Source of the DNA: an uncultured Dokdonia sp.
Lineage (GTDB): Bacteria; Bacteroidota; Bacteroidia; Flavobacteriales; Flavobacteriaceae
DNA length: 49,466 nt
Assembly: GCF_947492535.1 (NCBI RefSeq)
Contig: NZ_CANLNH010000023.1
Location: 1 to 49,466 of the forward strand
Reading direction: 5' to 3'
The notes under the pieces were generated by a model. That model did not search any database. It was not told the origin of the DNA and saw only the letters and a list, made by a program, of their open reading frames with translations. The position numbers and the translations under genes are program-made. Shown piece by piece: positions 36,446 to 44,094 of this stretch (positions are counted from its first letter, which is position 1; the number at the start of each line of letters is the position of its first letter).

Positions 36446-37687
36446 ATGCGTAGTCTCTATTCTAGTATTATATACATTGTACAAGCAGTTTTGCCTATTT
36501 CTGGACTATTTAGTTCAAAGATGAAACTATTTGTAAAAGGACGGAAAGATGTTTTTTCAACACTAAGAAGTCAATTAAAAGATCAAGATCGCGTTATTTG
36601 GTTTCATGCAGCTTCATTAGGAGAATACGAGCAAGGTGTTCCTGTCATGGAAGAGATACAGAAAAAGTATCCAGCATTTAAACTTGTGATTACTTTTTTC
36701 TCTCCCTCTGGCTATGAGATTAAAAAAAATAACGCTTTCGCGAAAGCGACCACCTACTTACCCCTTGATACCCCAGCAAATGCTCGTTTGTTTTTAGACA
36801 TCGTACACCCTGAATTAGTGTTTTTTATTAAATATGAATTCTGGCCGAATTATTTGACGGAGTTGAAAAAGCGAAATATTAAAACCGTTTTATTATCTGG
36901 TGTTTTTAGAGAAAATCAACCGTTCTTTAAATGGTATGGAAAATGGATGCTGAAAAGTTTTGAAGCATTTGACCATTTCTTTGTACAAGATAATGCCTCA
37001 GTACTAGCCGCTGAAACATTGAGTTTACATCCTGTTACGATGAGTGGTGATACGCGTTTTGATCGTGTATCTCGCCAAATAGAGATGGATAATACATTAG
37101 ACTTTATTTCAGCATTTAAAGCAAATCAACTTTGTGTGGTTTGTGGAAGTACATGGCCAGAAGATGATCAAGTACTTACTACGTTTATTAATAAGCATCA
37201 GAGTGAGACAAAATTTATTATTGCTCCACATCAAATAAAAGCAGAAAAAATAACAGCATTACAACAAAAACTGAAAGTAAAAACAATACTGTTTTCTGAA
37301 AAAGAAGGAAAAGACCTCTCCGAGTATGATGTGTTTATAATTGATACCATTGGGTTACTTACAAAAATATATAACTATGCAGATGTAGCCTATGTAGGAG
37401 GCGCATTAGGAGGAACCGGATTACATAATATACTAGAACCTGCTACTTTTGGAATCCCAATCATTATAGGGAATCAATTTGAAAAATTTCCTGAAGCAAA
37501 AAAATTACAACAATTAGCGGGTCTATATGCAATTTCAAATCAAGAAGAACTTGATGATATCCTACATAAGTTGATAGTAGATCAAAAGTTTAGATCCCAA
37601 ACAGGAATGATTGCTGGGCATTTTATAAACAGTAATACAGGAGCCACACGTACCGTTATAGAATATATAACGAGTATATATGGGTAA
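36446..37687 (+). CDS. waaA: 3-deoxy-D-manno-octulosonic acid (Kdo) transferase
   Basis: Transfers Kdo from CMP-Kdo to lipid A precursor at the inner-membrane face, the first step of LPS core synthesis. The 413 residues match the family (GT30). Visible motifs: an N-terminal membrane anchor, HAASLGE (54-60) with the catalytic-type Glu60, FFSPSGYE, YLPLDTPANARLF, KYEFWPN, SGDTRFDRV, and in the C-terminal half GGTGLHNILEPATFGIPIIIG for the nucleotide. The ATG at 36446 is used; another ATG at 36442 is out of frame. A box TATTTTAG (36432-36439) just before the start suggests a very short or absent leader. The palindrome copy encodes AFAKA (97-101). The stop overlaps the next gene by 8 bases. Confidence 0.95.
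   Translation: MRSLYSSIIYIVQAVLPISGLFSSKMKLFVKGRKDVFSTLRSQLKDQDRVIWFHAASLGEYEQGVPVMEEIQKKYPAFKLVITFFSPSGYEIKKNNAFAKATTYLPLDTPANARLFLDIVHPELVFFIKYEFWPNYLTELKKRNIKTVLLSGVFRENQPFFKWYGKWMLKSFEAFDHFFVQDNASVLAAETLSLHPVTMSGDTRFDRVSRQIEMDNTLDFISAFKANQLCVVCGSTWPEDDQVLTTFINKHQSETKFIIAPHQIKAEKITALQQKLKVKTILFSEKEGKDLSEYDVFIIDTIGLLTKIYNYADVAYVGGALGGTGLHNILEPATFGIPIIIGNQFEKFPEAKKLQQLAGLYAISNQEELDDILHKLIVDQKFRSQTGMIAGHFINSNTGATRTVIEYITSIYG
36734..36747. repeat. GCTTTCGCGAAAGC palindrome inside waaA
   Basis: Exact 14-mer read as AFAKA (residues 97-101), in the variable segment between two conserved motifs. Confidence 0.95.
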
Positions 37688-38465
37688 ATTATTTTTGAAT
37701 ATAATTTGGATAGTACTGCTCACAGTTATCACACAAATAGGAGGCGTTGTATATATAATTGCAACGCTATGTTATAGGAAGAAGACACTAAAAAAATGGA
37801 GTGCTTTTATCATACTATATCTTCTCTGCACCTTTGGTATTGTTCCCTATATAGCACCTCTTTTTGGAAGAGAAAAGATAAAAACAAATGAGACTGTTAA
37901 GATACACACACTTTTTACATCTCTAGCCAATAGAAATTATGTAGTTCCAGAAGTAAACGAAGTACTCACACATGTTTCAGATAAACTAACCAAAAAATAT
38001 CCAGAAGTAGAAATACATTGTCTAGATGCAAATTTTCCATTTTTTAATGGCTTTCCATTACTTCCACATCTAAGTCATAAAGACGGGAAGAAATTAGATA
38101 TCTCATTAGTGTATGAAGATAAAAAAGGCACTTTGGTAAATGATAAACCCTCTGTGAGTGGTTACGGTGTTTTTGTGAATCCATTAAACGGAGAATATGA
38201 TCAGATTTCAGTGTGTAAAACAAAAGGGTATTGGAAGTACGATTTTCCAAAATACTTGACATTAGGAACAATACACTCAGGGTTAAATTTCTCTGAAAAA
38301 GGAACGAGAACAATGCTGCAATATCTTACGCAGGAATCGTCTATTTCTAAAATTTTTATAGAACCACATTTAAGAGATAGAATGCGTATATCACACCCAA
38401 AAATCAGATATCATGGATGCCGCGCTGTAAGACATGATGATCATATTCATATCCAAGTGTATTAG
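37680..38465 (+). CDS. Membrane-anchored protein with LAS-type (M15/M74-like) zinc-peptidase motif
   Basis: Not a named family to me. The 261-residue protein has two N-terminal membrane segments (about 5-30 and 42-62) and a C-terminal domain outside the membrane. The domain carries SxHxxGxxxD as S132, H133, G136, D140 and a terminal HDDHIHI (H252, H255, H257). This spacing is the zinc-site layout of LAS enzymes (D-Ala-D-Ala carboxypeptidases and MepA-like murein endopeptidases). A periplasmic peptidoglycan-cleaving role is therefore likely, by motif inference. The start overlaps the waaA stop by 8 bases, so the two are translationally coupled. No separate promoter or terminator is visible. 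Confidence 0.75.
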   Translation: MGKLFLNIIWIVLLTVITQIGGVVYIIATLCYRKKTLKKWSAFIILYLLCTFGIVPYIAPLFGREKIKTNETVKIHTLFTSLANRNYVVPEVNEVLTHVSDKLTKKYPEVEIHCLDANFPFFNGFPLLPHLSHKDGKKLDISLVYEDKKGTLVNDKPSVSGYGVFVNPLNGEYDQISVCKTKGYWKYDFPKYLTLGTIHSGLNFSEKGTRTMLQYLTQESSISKIFIEPHLRDRMRISHPKIRYHGCRAVRHDDHIHIQVY

Positions 38466-38951
38466 TTTAACGTATATAAGTCAAACTATGTTAAGTCAAA
38501 TTCTGTTTTTGATTAATAGTAGATTGAAATAGCAATAGAATATGACGTTTTTGAATTTTAGTATAGTATCGCTGTAATTAAATTTAACAGGTTCAATATC
38601 TAGTTTTGAAATGATATCCATAGTAAGGATACTATGTGATTCTTCTTTATTGCAATTTCTTTAATATTAATAATACTCAAAAATAGTTTTGTGTAAAACC
38701 TAATAAAGGAATGTTTATAAAGTGTTACCCTATTTTTTACGAACTCTATTATTTTTCCTAGACAAGAACTTAGCAAGTAGTTCAATTTTCAGAATGTTAA
38801 ACAAAGTGATACGTGGATAAATCACTATGTGTACGGTTTATCCGTAAATTACTGTTTTTCATTTATTTATTAAAAACACAGTAAACACCGAAAAATAAGG
38901 GATTTCAAGTGTATTTTATTGATGTATTATTAGTTTTTTATGCCAAAAACG
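38466..38951. other. Intergenic stretch before the SusC/SusD pair
   Basis: About 490 AT-rich bases with no gene. It contains the TACGG-N5-CCGTA hairpin listed separately and no clear terminator for the upstream gene. Confidence 0.5.
38832..38846. promoter_or_regulatory. Inverted repeat TACGG-N5-CCGTA upstream of susC-like gene
   Basis: TACGG (38832-38836), TTTAT, CCGTA (38842-38846), about 170 bases before the start codon. It resembles the inverted repeats at 15663 and 16121. Confidence 0.3.
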
Positions 38952-38970
38952 AATAATAATTATCATTTTG
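38952..38970 (+). promoter_or_regulatory. Weak Fur-box-like site upstream of susC-like gene
   Basis: The 19 bases match the classic GATAATGATAATCATTATC Fur consensus at 14 positions by eye, 48 bases before the ATG. The surrounding DNA is very AT-rich, which raises the chance of a random match. If real, it would suggest iron control of this TonB-dependent uptake pair. Confidence 0.25.
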
Positions 38971-39018
38971 ATAAAATATTTGCTAGTTTTAGTGAAATTA
39001 ATTTAAAAATCAATCAAT

Positions 39019-41949
39019 ATGAAACAAGATTACAAGAGTTTAAAAATGACTCTTTTGTTTATGTTACTTCCGTTTTTTGCTTTTGCACAAAATGAAATAA
39101 CAGGAACAGTGCAAGATGATAATGGTGTTCCAATACCATTTGCAAATGTCATTGAAAAAGGAACTAGAAATGGAGTAACTACCGATTTTGACGGAAAATT
39201 TAGTATAACGGTCGATAATCTTCCAACTACCTTAGAGTTTTCACTACTTGGTTTTTCTACATTAGAGCAAGAAGTGACAACTACATCCTCCTTACAAATT
39301 ACACTTTCAGAATCTGCAGAATCATTAGAGGAGGTAATTATAACTGGATTAGCTTCTTCGGTAAAAAGATCAAATCTTGCAAATGCCGTTTCTTCTGTGA
39401 GTGCAGAAGATTTAGTGGGAACTACGGGTCAAACAACAGTAGATGGTGCCCTCTATGGAAAAGTTACTGGGGTAAATATAACAGCCTCATCAGGAGCTCC
39501 CGGAGGAGGTCTAGCTTTAAGATTAAGAGGAGTCTCTTCTATTAATGGAAATAATCAACCGCTTATTATTATAGATGGTGTTTATGTAAATAATGTAGAA
39601 ATACCATCTGGTTTACGTTTTGCTTCTGGAGCTAATAGAGGGAATGAGGAAAATGCAGGAAATCGACTAGCGGATATAGATCCAAATGATATTGCTAATA
39701 TTGAAATATTAAAAGGATCATCTGCTGCAGCTATCTATGGACAACGTGGTAATGCAGGTGTTGTAATTATTACGACTAAAAGAGGAAAAGGAGGAAAAAC
39801 TAAAATTAATTTCAAACAAGACCTTGGATTTACGAGAATAGCAAACCCTTTAGGTTTAAGACCATGGACTGCAGAATCTGTGTTAGAAACTTTTGGACAA
39901 GATGAACTAGATAGATTTAATGCTACTATCGCTTCAAATGGAGAACTTTTTGACTATGAAGATGAAATTTATGGTGAAACAGGATTTATTACAGAAACAG
40001 CCTTGAGTGTAACAGGAGGTAATGAAAAAACGAAGTTTTATATTGGAGGATCTTATCGAGATGAGGAAGGGATCATTAAAAATACAGGTTTTAATCGTTT
40101 ATCCTTAAGAACAAATATTGACCATAAAATATCTGATGTATTTGATGTTACTTCTACAACAAATTATGTGCGTAGTAATTCTAGCAGAAGTTTTACTGGA
40201 AATGAAAATGAAGGAGGACTTAGTTACGGGTATAGTTTAGCGTTTACAAGACCTTGGAATAATTTATTTCCTGATGAAAATGGTAATTATCCATTGAATC
40301 CTAACTATCCAGGTAACCCTTTATTTGTAAGAGATCAAGCACAAAATGAAGACAGTAATAATAGAATTATACAAGGATTGTCTTTAACTAGTAAGCTATA
40401 TACTGATGATAAAAATAGAGTCAAATTTGTTTTGAGTGGAGGGGTAGATTACCTTGCAAATGAAACTTTTGTATATGTGCCTGAAACGCATCAAGGACAA
40501 TTAGGAAATGAAGCACCTGGTTTTGTTGCGCAAGGTAAAAATAATTTTACGCAGTTTAATTATCAAGCGATTGCCGTATGGAATCATGATGCATTAAATG
40601 GAGATTTAGCTTTGACATCACAGGCTGGTATTACCTACCTAAACCAAGAAGCAAATGTATTAAATGCTAGAGGTTTTGGGTTGGCTGCAGGACAAACAAA
40701 TCTTGAGCAAACAAGTGTACAAGCAACAAGTCAATTTCTTAGAGAAGAAGAAGATTTTGGATATTTTACACAAGTAGAAGGTAATTATAAAAATAAAATT
40801 ATAGGAACATTAGGATATCGTTTAGATAAATCTTCACGTAATGGAGATCCTAATAGATTATACGGGTTTCCTAAAGCTTCAGTAGCTGTTAATATAGCTA
40901 ATTTTGATTTTTGGAATGTGGATGCTGTAAATCAGTTTAAATTTAGAGCTGCTTATGGAGAGACTGGAAATCCAGCTGGTTTTGGATCGACATTTACAAG
41001 TCTTAATGCAAGTAATATAGGAGGACCTATAGGACAATCACTAGCAGGACTTAAAGGAGATCCAGATGTAGAACCTGAAACAGCAAAAGAATTTGAAATA
41101 GGTTTTGATGTAGGTTTTCTAAATAGTAGAATAAACCTTGAGGCTACATATTATAATAAAAATGTTGACGATTTATTATTACAAAGACAGCTTCCTGCAT
41201 CTTCTGGTTTTACAACAGAATTGACAAATCTTGCAGACTTAAGAAATCAAGGGGTAGAACTTGCTATAAATGCAGATTTATTCCAATCGAATGCATTTAA
41301 GTGGAATACAGGAATTCAATTTTATCTAAATAGATCGAAAGTAACCCGACTTGATGTGCCTGCTTTTGCACAACCAGGAGCTGGTTTTGGTCTAGGATTA
41401 GGAACATTTTTCATAGAAGAAGGGAGCCCTGTTACACAAATCGTAACCAATATTGATGGAGTGCCAACTCAAGTTGGGAATGTAGAACCTGATTTCCAGA
41501 TGGCTTTTAATAATAATATTACACTTCTTGAAAATTTTGATATTTCATTTCTTTTACAACTTAAAGCAGGTGGAGATAACTTAAACCTTACACGTTTCCT
41601 TACTGATTTAGGACAAACAAGTGATGATCTTGAAACGGCTGCAGGTCAAGCTAGATTAGAGACACCAGCTAATGGAATTCGATTTGTAGAACCAGCAGGT
41701 TATTTAAGATTACGTGAAGCTGCTATTTATTATAGAATTCCTACAGACGTTATCGAAAAGGCATTTGGAGAAACCGTTGGGAATATTAAAATTGGTATAT
41801 CTGGAAGAAATATCTTTACTATAACAGATTATAGTAGTTATGATCCAGAAGTCTCAGTAAATGGAGGCGCAGGACTTTCAAGCGGAATTGAAGTGACACC
41901 ATTTCCTAGTTCCCGTCAATTTTATTTTCACTTAAATGTTAATTTCTAA
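39019..41949 (+). CDS. SusC/RagA-family TonB-linked outer-membrane transporter
   Basis: Outer-membrane gated channel that imports a large nutrient together with its SusD-like lid, powered by TonB. The 976 residues comprise a signal peptide (to about 24, FAFAQ), a carboxypeptidase-D-regulatory-like domain (about 26-100; GTVQDDNGVPIPFANV), a TonB-box-like stretch (LEEVIITG), the plug (LRLRGVSSINGNNQPLIIIDG, then NIEILKGSSAAAIYGQRGNAG, both SusC signatures) and a 22-strand barrel ending in FYFHLNVNF. The substrate is not deducible; no glycoside hydrolase, sulfatase or peptidase gene stands next to it, unlike a polysaccharide-utilisation locus. A weak Fur-like site upstream hints at another type of ligand. 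The susD-like gene follows 11 bases later. Confidence 0.96.
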   Translation: MKQDYKSLKMTLLFMLLPFFAFAQNEITGTVQDDNGVPIPFANVIEKGTRNGVTTDFDGKFSITVDNLPTTLEFSLLGFSTLEQEVTTTSSLQITLSESAESLEEVIITGLASSVKRSNLANAVSSVSAEDLVGTTGQTTVDGALYGKVTGVNITASSGAPGGGLALRLRGVSSINGNNQPLIIIDGVYVNNVEIPSGLRFASGANRGNEENAGNRLADIDPNDIANIEILKGSSAAAIYGQRGNAGVVIITTKRGKGGKTKINFKQDLGFTRIANPLGLRPWTAESVLETFGQDELDRFNATIASNGELFDYEDEIYGETGFITETALSVTGGNEKTKFYIGGSYRDEEGIIKNTGFNRLSLRTNIDHKISDVFDVTSTTNYVRSNSSRSFTGNENEGGLSYGYSLAFTRPWNNLFPDENGNYPLNPNYPGNPLFVRDQAQNEDSNNRIIQGLSLTSKLYTDDKNRVKFVLSGGVDYLANETFVYVPETHQGQLGNEAPGFVAQGKNNFTQFNYQAIAVWNHDALNGDLALTSQAGITYLNQEANVLNARGFGLAAGQTNLEQTSVQATSQFLREEEDFGYFTQVEGNYKNKIIGTLGYRLDKSSRNGDPNRLYGFPKASVAVNIANFDFWNVDAVNQFKFRAAYGETGNPAGFGSTFTSLNASNIGGPIGQSLAGLKGDPDVEPETAKEFEIGFDVGFLNSRINLEATYYNKNVDDLLLQRQLPASSGFTTELTNLADLRNQGVELAINADLFQSNAFKWNTGIQFYLNRSKVTRLDVPAFAQPGAGFGLGLGTFFIEEGSPVTQIVTNIDGVPTQVGNVEPDFQMAFNNNITLLENFDISFLLQLKAGGDNLNLTRFLTDLGQTSDDLETAAGQARLETPANGIRFVEPAGYLRLREAAIYYRIPTDVIEKAFGETVGNIKIGISGRNIFTITDYSSYDPEVSVNGGAGLSSGIEVTPFPSSRQFYFHLNVNF

Positions 41950-41960
41950 ATTCTGTAACA

Positions 41961-43307
41961 ATGAAAAGATATATAAAAATAATAAAATATAGTATGCTTA
42001 TCGTTTTAGTAAGCGTACTAAATTCCTGTACAATAGACGAAGTAATAGATCCGAATAGACCTAGTTTGGACGGTGTCGAGTCTGAAGCTATTATAGGTCA
42101 ACTTAATGAACTTGTTGTTGGTGTAGAATCTACATTGAGAAATGGGCTTGGAATAGAAACCACAGCTAGTGGAACCATGGCAAGAGAACTCTATCTTTTT
42201 GATGCAGATCCCCGTAATACAGGTGATTTGTTAGGTAAAAATGGTATAAGCCTTGATAACAATTCATTTTATAGTACTGCACAATGGAATGGAAATTATA
42301 GATGTATTAAAAATGCTAATATTTTAATAGGAGCAGCACAAAATACATCGTCTATCACTCCTGAAGAAGCGCTTGGATATACTGGTGTTGCTAAAACTTT
42401 TGCAGCCTATGAACTTATCCAGATTATAAAATCGTACGGAAATGCTAGAATAGATGTTTCAGATGAGGATAACTTGGGTCCAATTGTGGGAGAAGCAGAA
42501 GCATTAGCTGCAGTTAGAGCTATGTTAGATGAAGGGTTATCCGATCTAAATAATGGTACTTTAATATTTGGTTTAAGTAGTGGATTTGATGTTTTAAGAC
42601 AGGTAGATCCTGATAATTCTCCAGCATTACTACCTCTTACGGCAAATGACTTTGTAAGTTTTAATAGAGCGGTAGCTGCTATGGCAGCAGTATATGCTGG
42701 TGATGGTAATGGAGCTTTAACAGCAATAAATAACTCTTATTTTGACCTTAATGGAAGTTTGACAATTGGACCTAGACATGTTTTTAGCCTTAGTCCTGGT
42801 GATCAGTCAAATCCTGTATTTAGAGCACCAGATCTTAATGGAGATCAAATTATTGTTCATGATAGTTGGATAAATGAAGCAGAGGCAGGTGATACAAGAG
42901 TTACTTCTAAAACAGCTGTTAGAATAGATCCTCAAGGTCAAGATGACCTTAATGGAACTAATGAAACGAGATTATATGCATCTCAATTATCATCTATAGA
43001 TATTTTACGTAATGAAGAATTAATTCTGTTATATGCAGAAGCTAGTATCCTTGCAGGAAATCTAGGAGATGCAGCTACAGCACTTACAGTTATTCGTAAT
43101 TCAGCAAATTTAAATGCTTATACAGGACCTAATACTCCAGAAGCACTTACTGCAGAATTACTAAGACAACGTAGATATTCCTTATGGAGTGAAAACTCTA
43201 GATTATATGATGTTAGAAGGTATAGTCTTCAAAGTACACTTCCTATTGATAGAGCAGGAGATCAGGTGTTTACGTCGCTTCCTATACCCCTGTCTGAAAA
43301 TAACTAA
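41961..43307 (+). CDS. SusD/RagB-family surface lipoprotein
   Basis: Surface lipoprotein that caps the SusC-like barrel and binds the substrate. The 448 residues begin with a signal peptide and lipobox VLNSC (Cys23), followed by TIDEVIDPN, a typical SusD start. The helical TPR-like core is visible in AKTFAAYELIQIIKSYGNA and the C-terminal EELILLYAEASILAGN and RRYSLWSENSRLYDVRRY, the latter resembling the conserved RRxELAFEGxRxxDLxR motif. It is shorter than the average SusD (about 500-550), as in the RagB-like or SusD-like subgroups. It is co-transcribed with the SusC-like gene and followed by a strong terminator. Confidence 0.92.
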   Translation: MKRYIKIIKYSMLIVLVSVLNSCTIDEVIDPNRPSLDGVESEAIIGQLNELVVGVESTLRNGLGIETTASGTMARELYLFDADPRNTGDLLGKNGISLDNNSFYSTAQWNGNYRCIKNANILIGAAQNTSSITPEEALGYTGVAKTFAAYELIQIIKSYGNARIDVSDEDNLGPIVGEAEALAAVRAMLDEGLSDLNNGTLIFGLSSGFDVLRQVDPDNSPALLPLTANDFVSFNRAVAAMAAVYAGDGNGALTAINNSYFDLNGSLTIGPRHVFSLSPGDQSNPVFRAPDLNGDQIIVHDSWINEAEAGDTRVTSKTAVRIDPQGQDDLNGTNETRLYASQLSSIDILRNEELILLYAEASILAGNLGDAATALTVIRNSANLNAYTGPNTPEALTAELLRQRRYSLWSENSRLYDVRRYSLQSTLPIDRAGDQVFTSLPIPLSENN

Positions 43308-43367
43308 TTAAATATTACTATAAATAGTAATAACCAAACTAGGTAGAATTAGTTCCACTATGTAATG

Positions 43368-43399
43368 AAAAACTCCCGAATCACTTCGGGAGTTTTTTT
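43368..43399. terminator. Rho-independent terminator after susD-like gene (bidirectional)
   Basis: AAAAACTCCCGAA (43368-43380), loop TCAC, TTCGGGAGTTTTT (43385-43397) and T-run to 43399. The A-tract on the other arm lets it also serve the convergent minus-strand gene ending at 43418. Confidence 0.93.
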
Positions 43400-43417
43400 A
43401 TACTATGTGATAGTATA

Positions 43418-43900
43418 TTATTCTATCACTTCCTTTCCAACAAACTCAGTGGTATTTTCTGATTTTGTAAGATTCCAACTGGGTTTAAAAAGTTGCATAA
43501 ATGAAAGGGTAAGTACTGCTGTAGTTGCAAATCCGCAAATAGCTACTGTAAATAAAATAATACCTAAGCTTGTAGAACTTCCCCAAGGTCCCATAAAATT
43601 ATCTATAAATGTAGGATTTATATTGCCTGCATAAATGCCGAAAAATAGTGTAAACAGTATTGTAGCAAGAAATCCAGTCACAATACCAGTGGTAAAACCA
43701 TCGGCATAGGTGAATGCGTCATTTTTCCTTAGTTTATATCCTTTAATAGCCTCATAGACTCCAAAAGCTGTAATCACGCCATTAAATAAACTAAACAACG
43801 GATTTGTATGCCATCCAAAGAGAGAAATGAGCAGAAAATAACTAATAAGCAAACCACTTAAAGCGATTGCATAACGTACGGGTAGTGCAAATTTTAACAT
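43418..43900 (-). CDS. DUF4199-like four-helix membrane protein
   Basis: A 160-residue integral membrane protein of unknown function. Four hydrophobic helices are visible (about 9-28, 35-50, 72-92, 110-132), and the pattern FGVYEAIKGYKLRKNDAFTYADGFTTGIVTGF matches, from memory, the DUF4199 family common in Bacteroidetes. The C-terminal ~25 residues are polar and probably cytoplasmic. It is convergent with the susD-like gene, sharing its terminator. The region upstream on its own strand carries the palindrome 43976-43995, within 100 bases of the start. Confidence 0.75.
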   Translation of the reverse strand: MLKFALPVRYAIALSGLLISYFLLISLFGWHTNPLFSLFNGVITAFGVYEAIKGYKLRKNDAFTYADGFTTGIVTGFLATILFTLFFGIYAGNINPTFIDNFMGPWGSSTSLGIILFTVAICGFATTAVLTLSFMQLFKPSWNLTKSENTTEFVGKEVIE

Positions 43901-43978
43901 CGTAATATCTTTTTGGTTCCCTTTAATTTACGGAAAATCAATCAAATGTACCTTTGATGTTGTGTTAAAACTCTATAC

Positions 43979-43992
43979 GCTTTCGCGAAAGC
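43979..43992. repeat. GCTTTCGCGAAAGC palindrome (intergenic)
   Basis: Exact 14-mer within a 20-bp perfect palindrome (43976-43995), between the DUF4199-like gene and the efflux operon terminator. Confidence 0.95.
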
Positions 43993-44042
43993 GTACCTAA
44001 AAACACTTAAAATGGTTGCCTAAATGGAGGCTATGTAAAAAC

Positions 44043-44072
44043 AAAAACGCCAGTAGTATACTGGCGTTTTTT
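44043..44072 (-). terminator. Rho-independent terminator of the RND efflux operon
   Basis: AAAAACGCCAGTA (44043-44055), 3-nt loop, TACTGGCGTTTTT (44059-44071). It is symmetric with U-tracts on either strand; it lies 22 bases past the permease stop on the minus strand. Confidence 0.92.
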
Positions 44073-44094
44073 AAAGGGAATAAATAGGGGGTGC

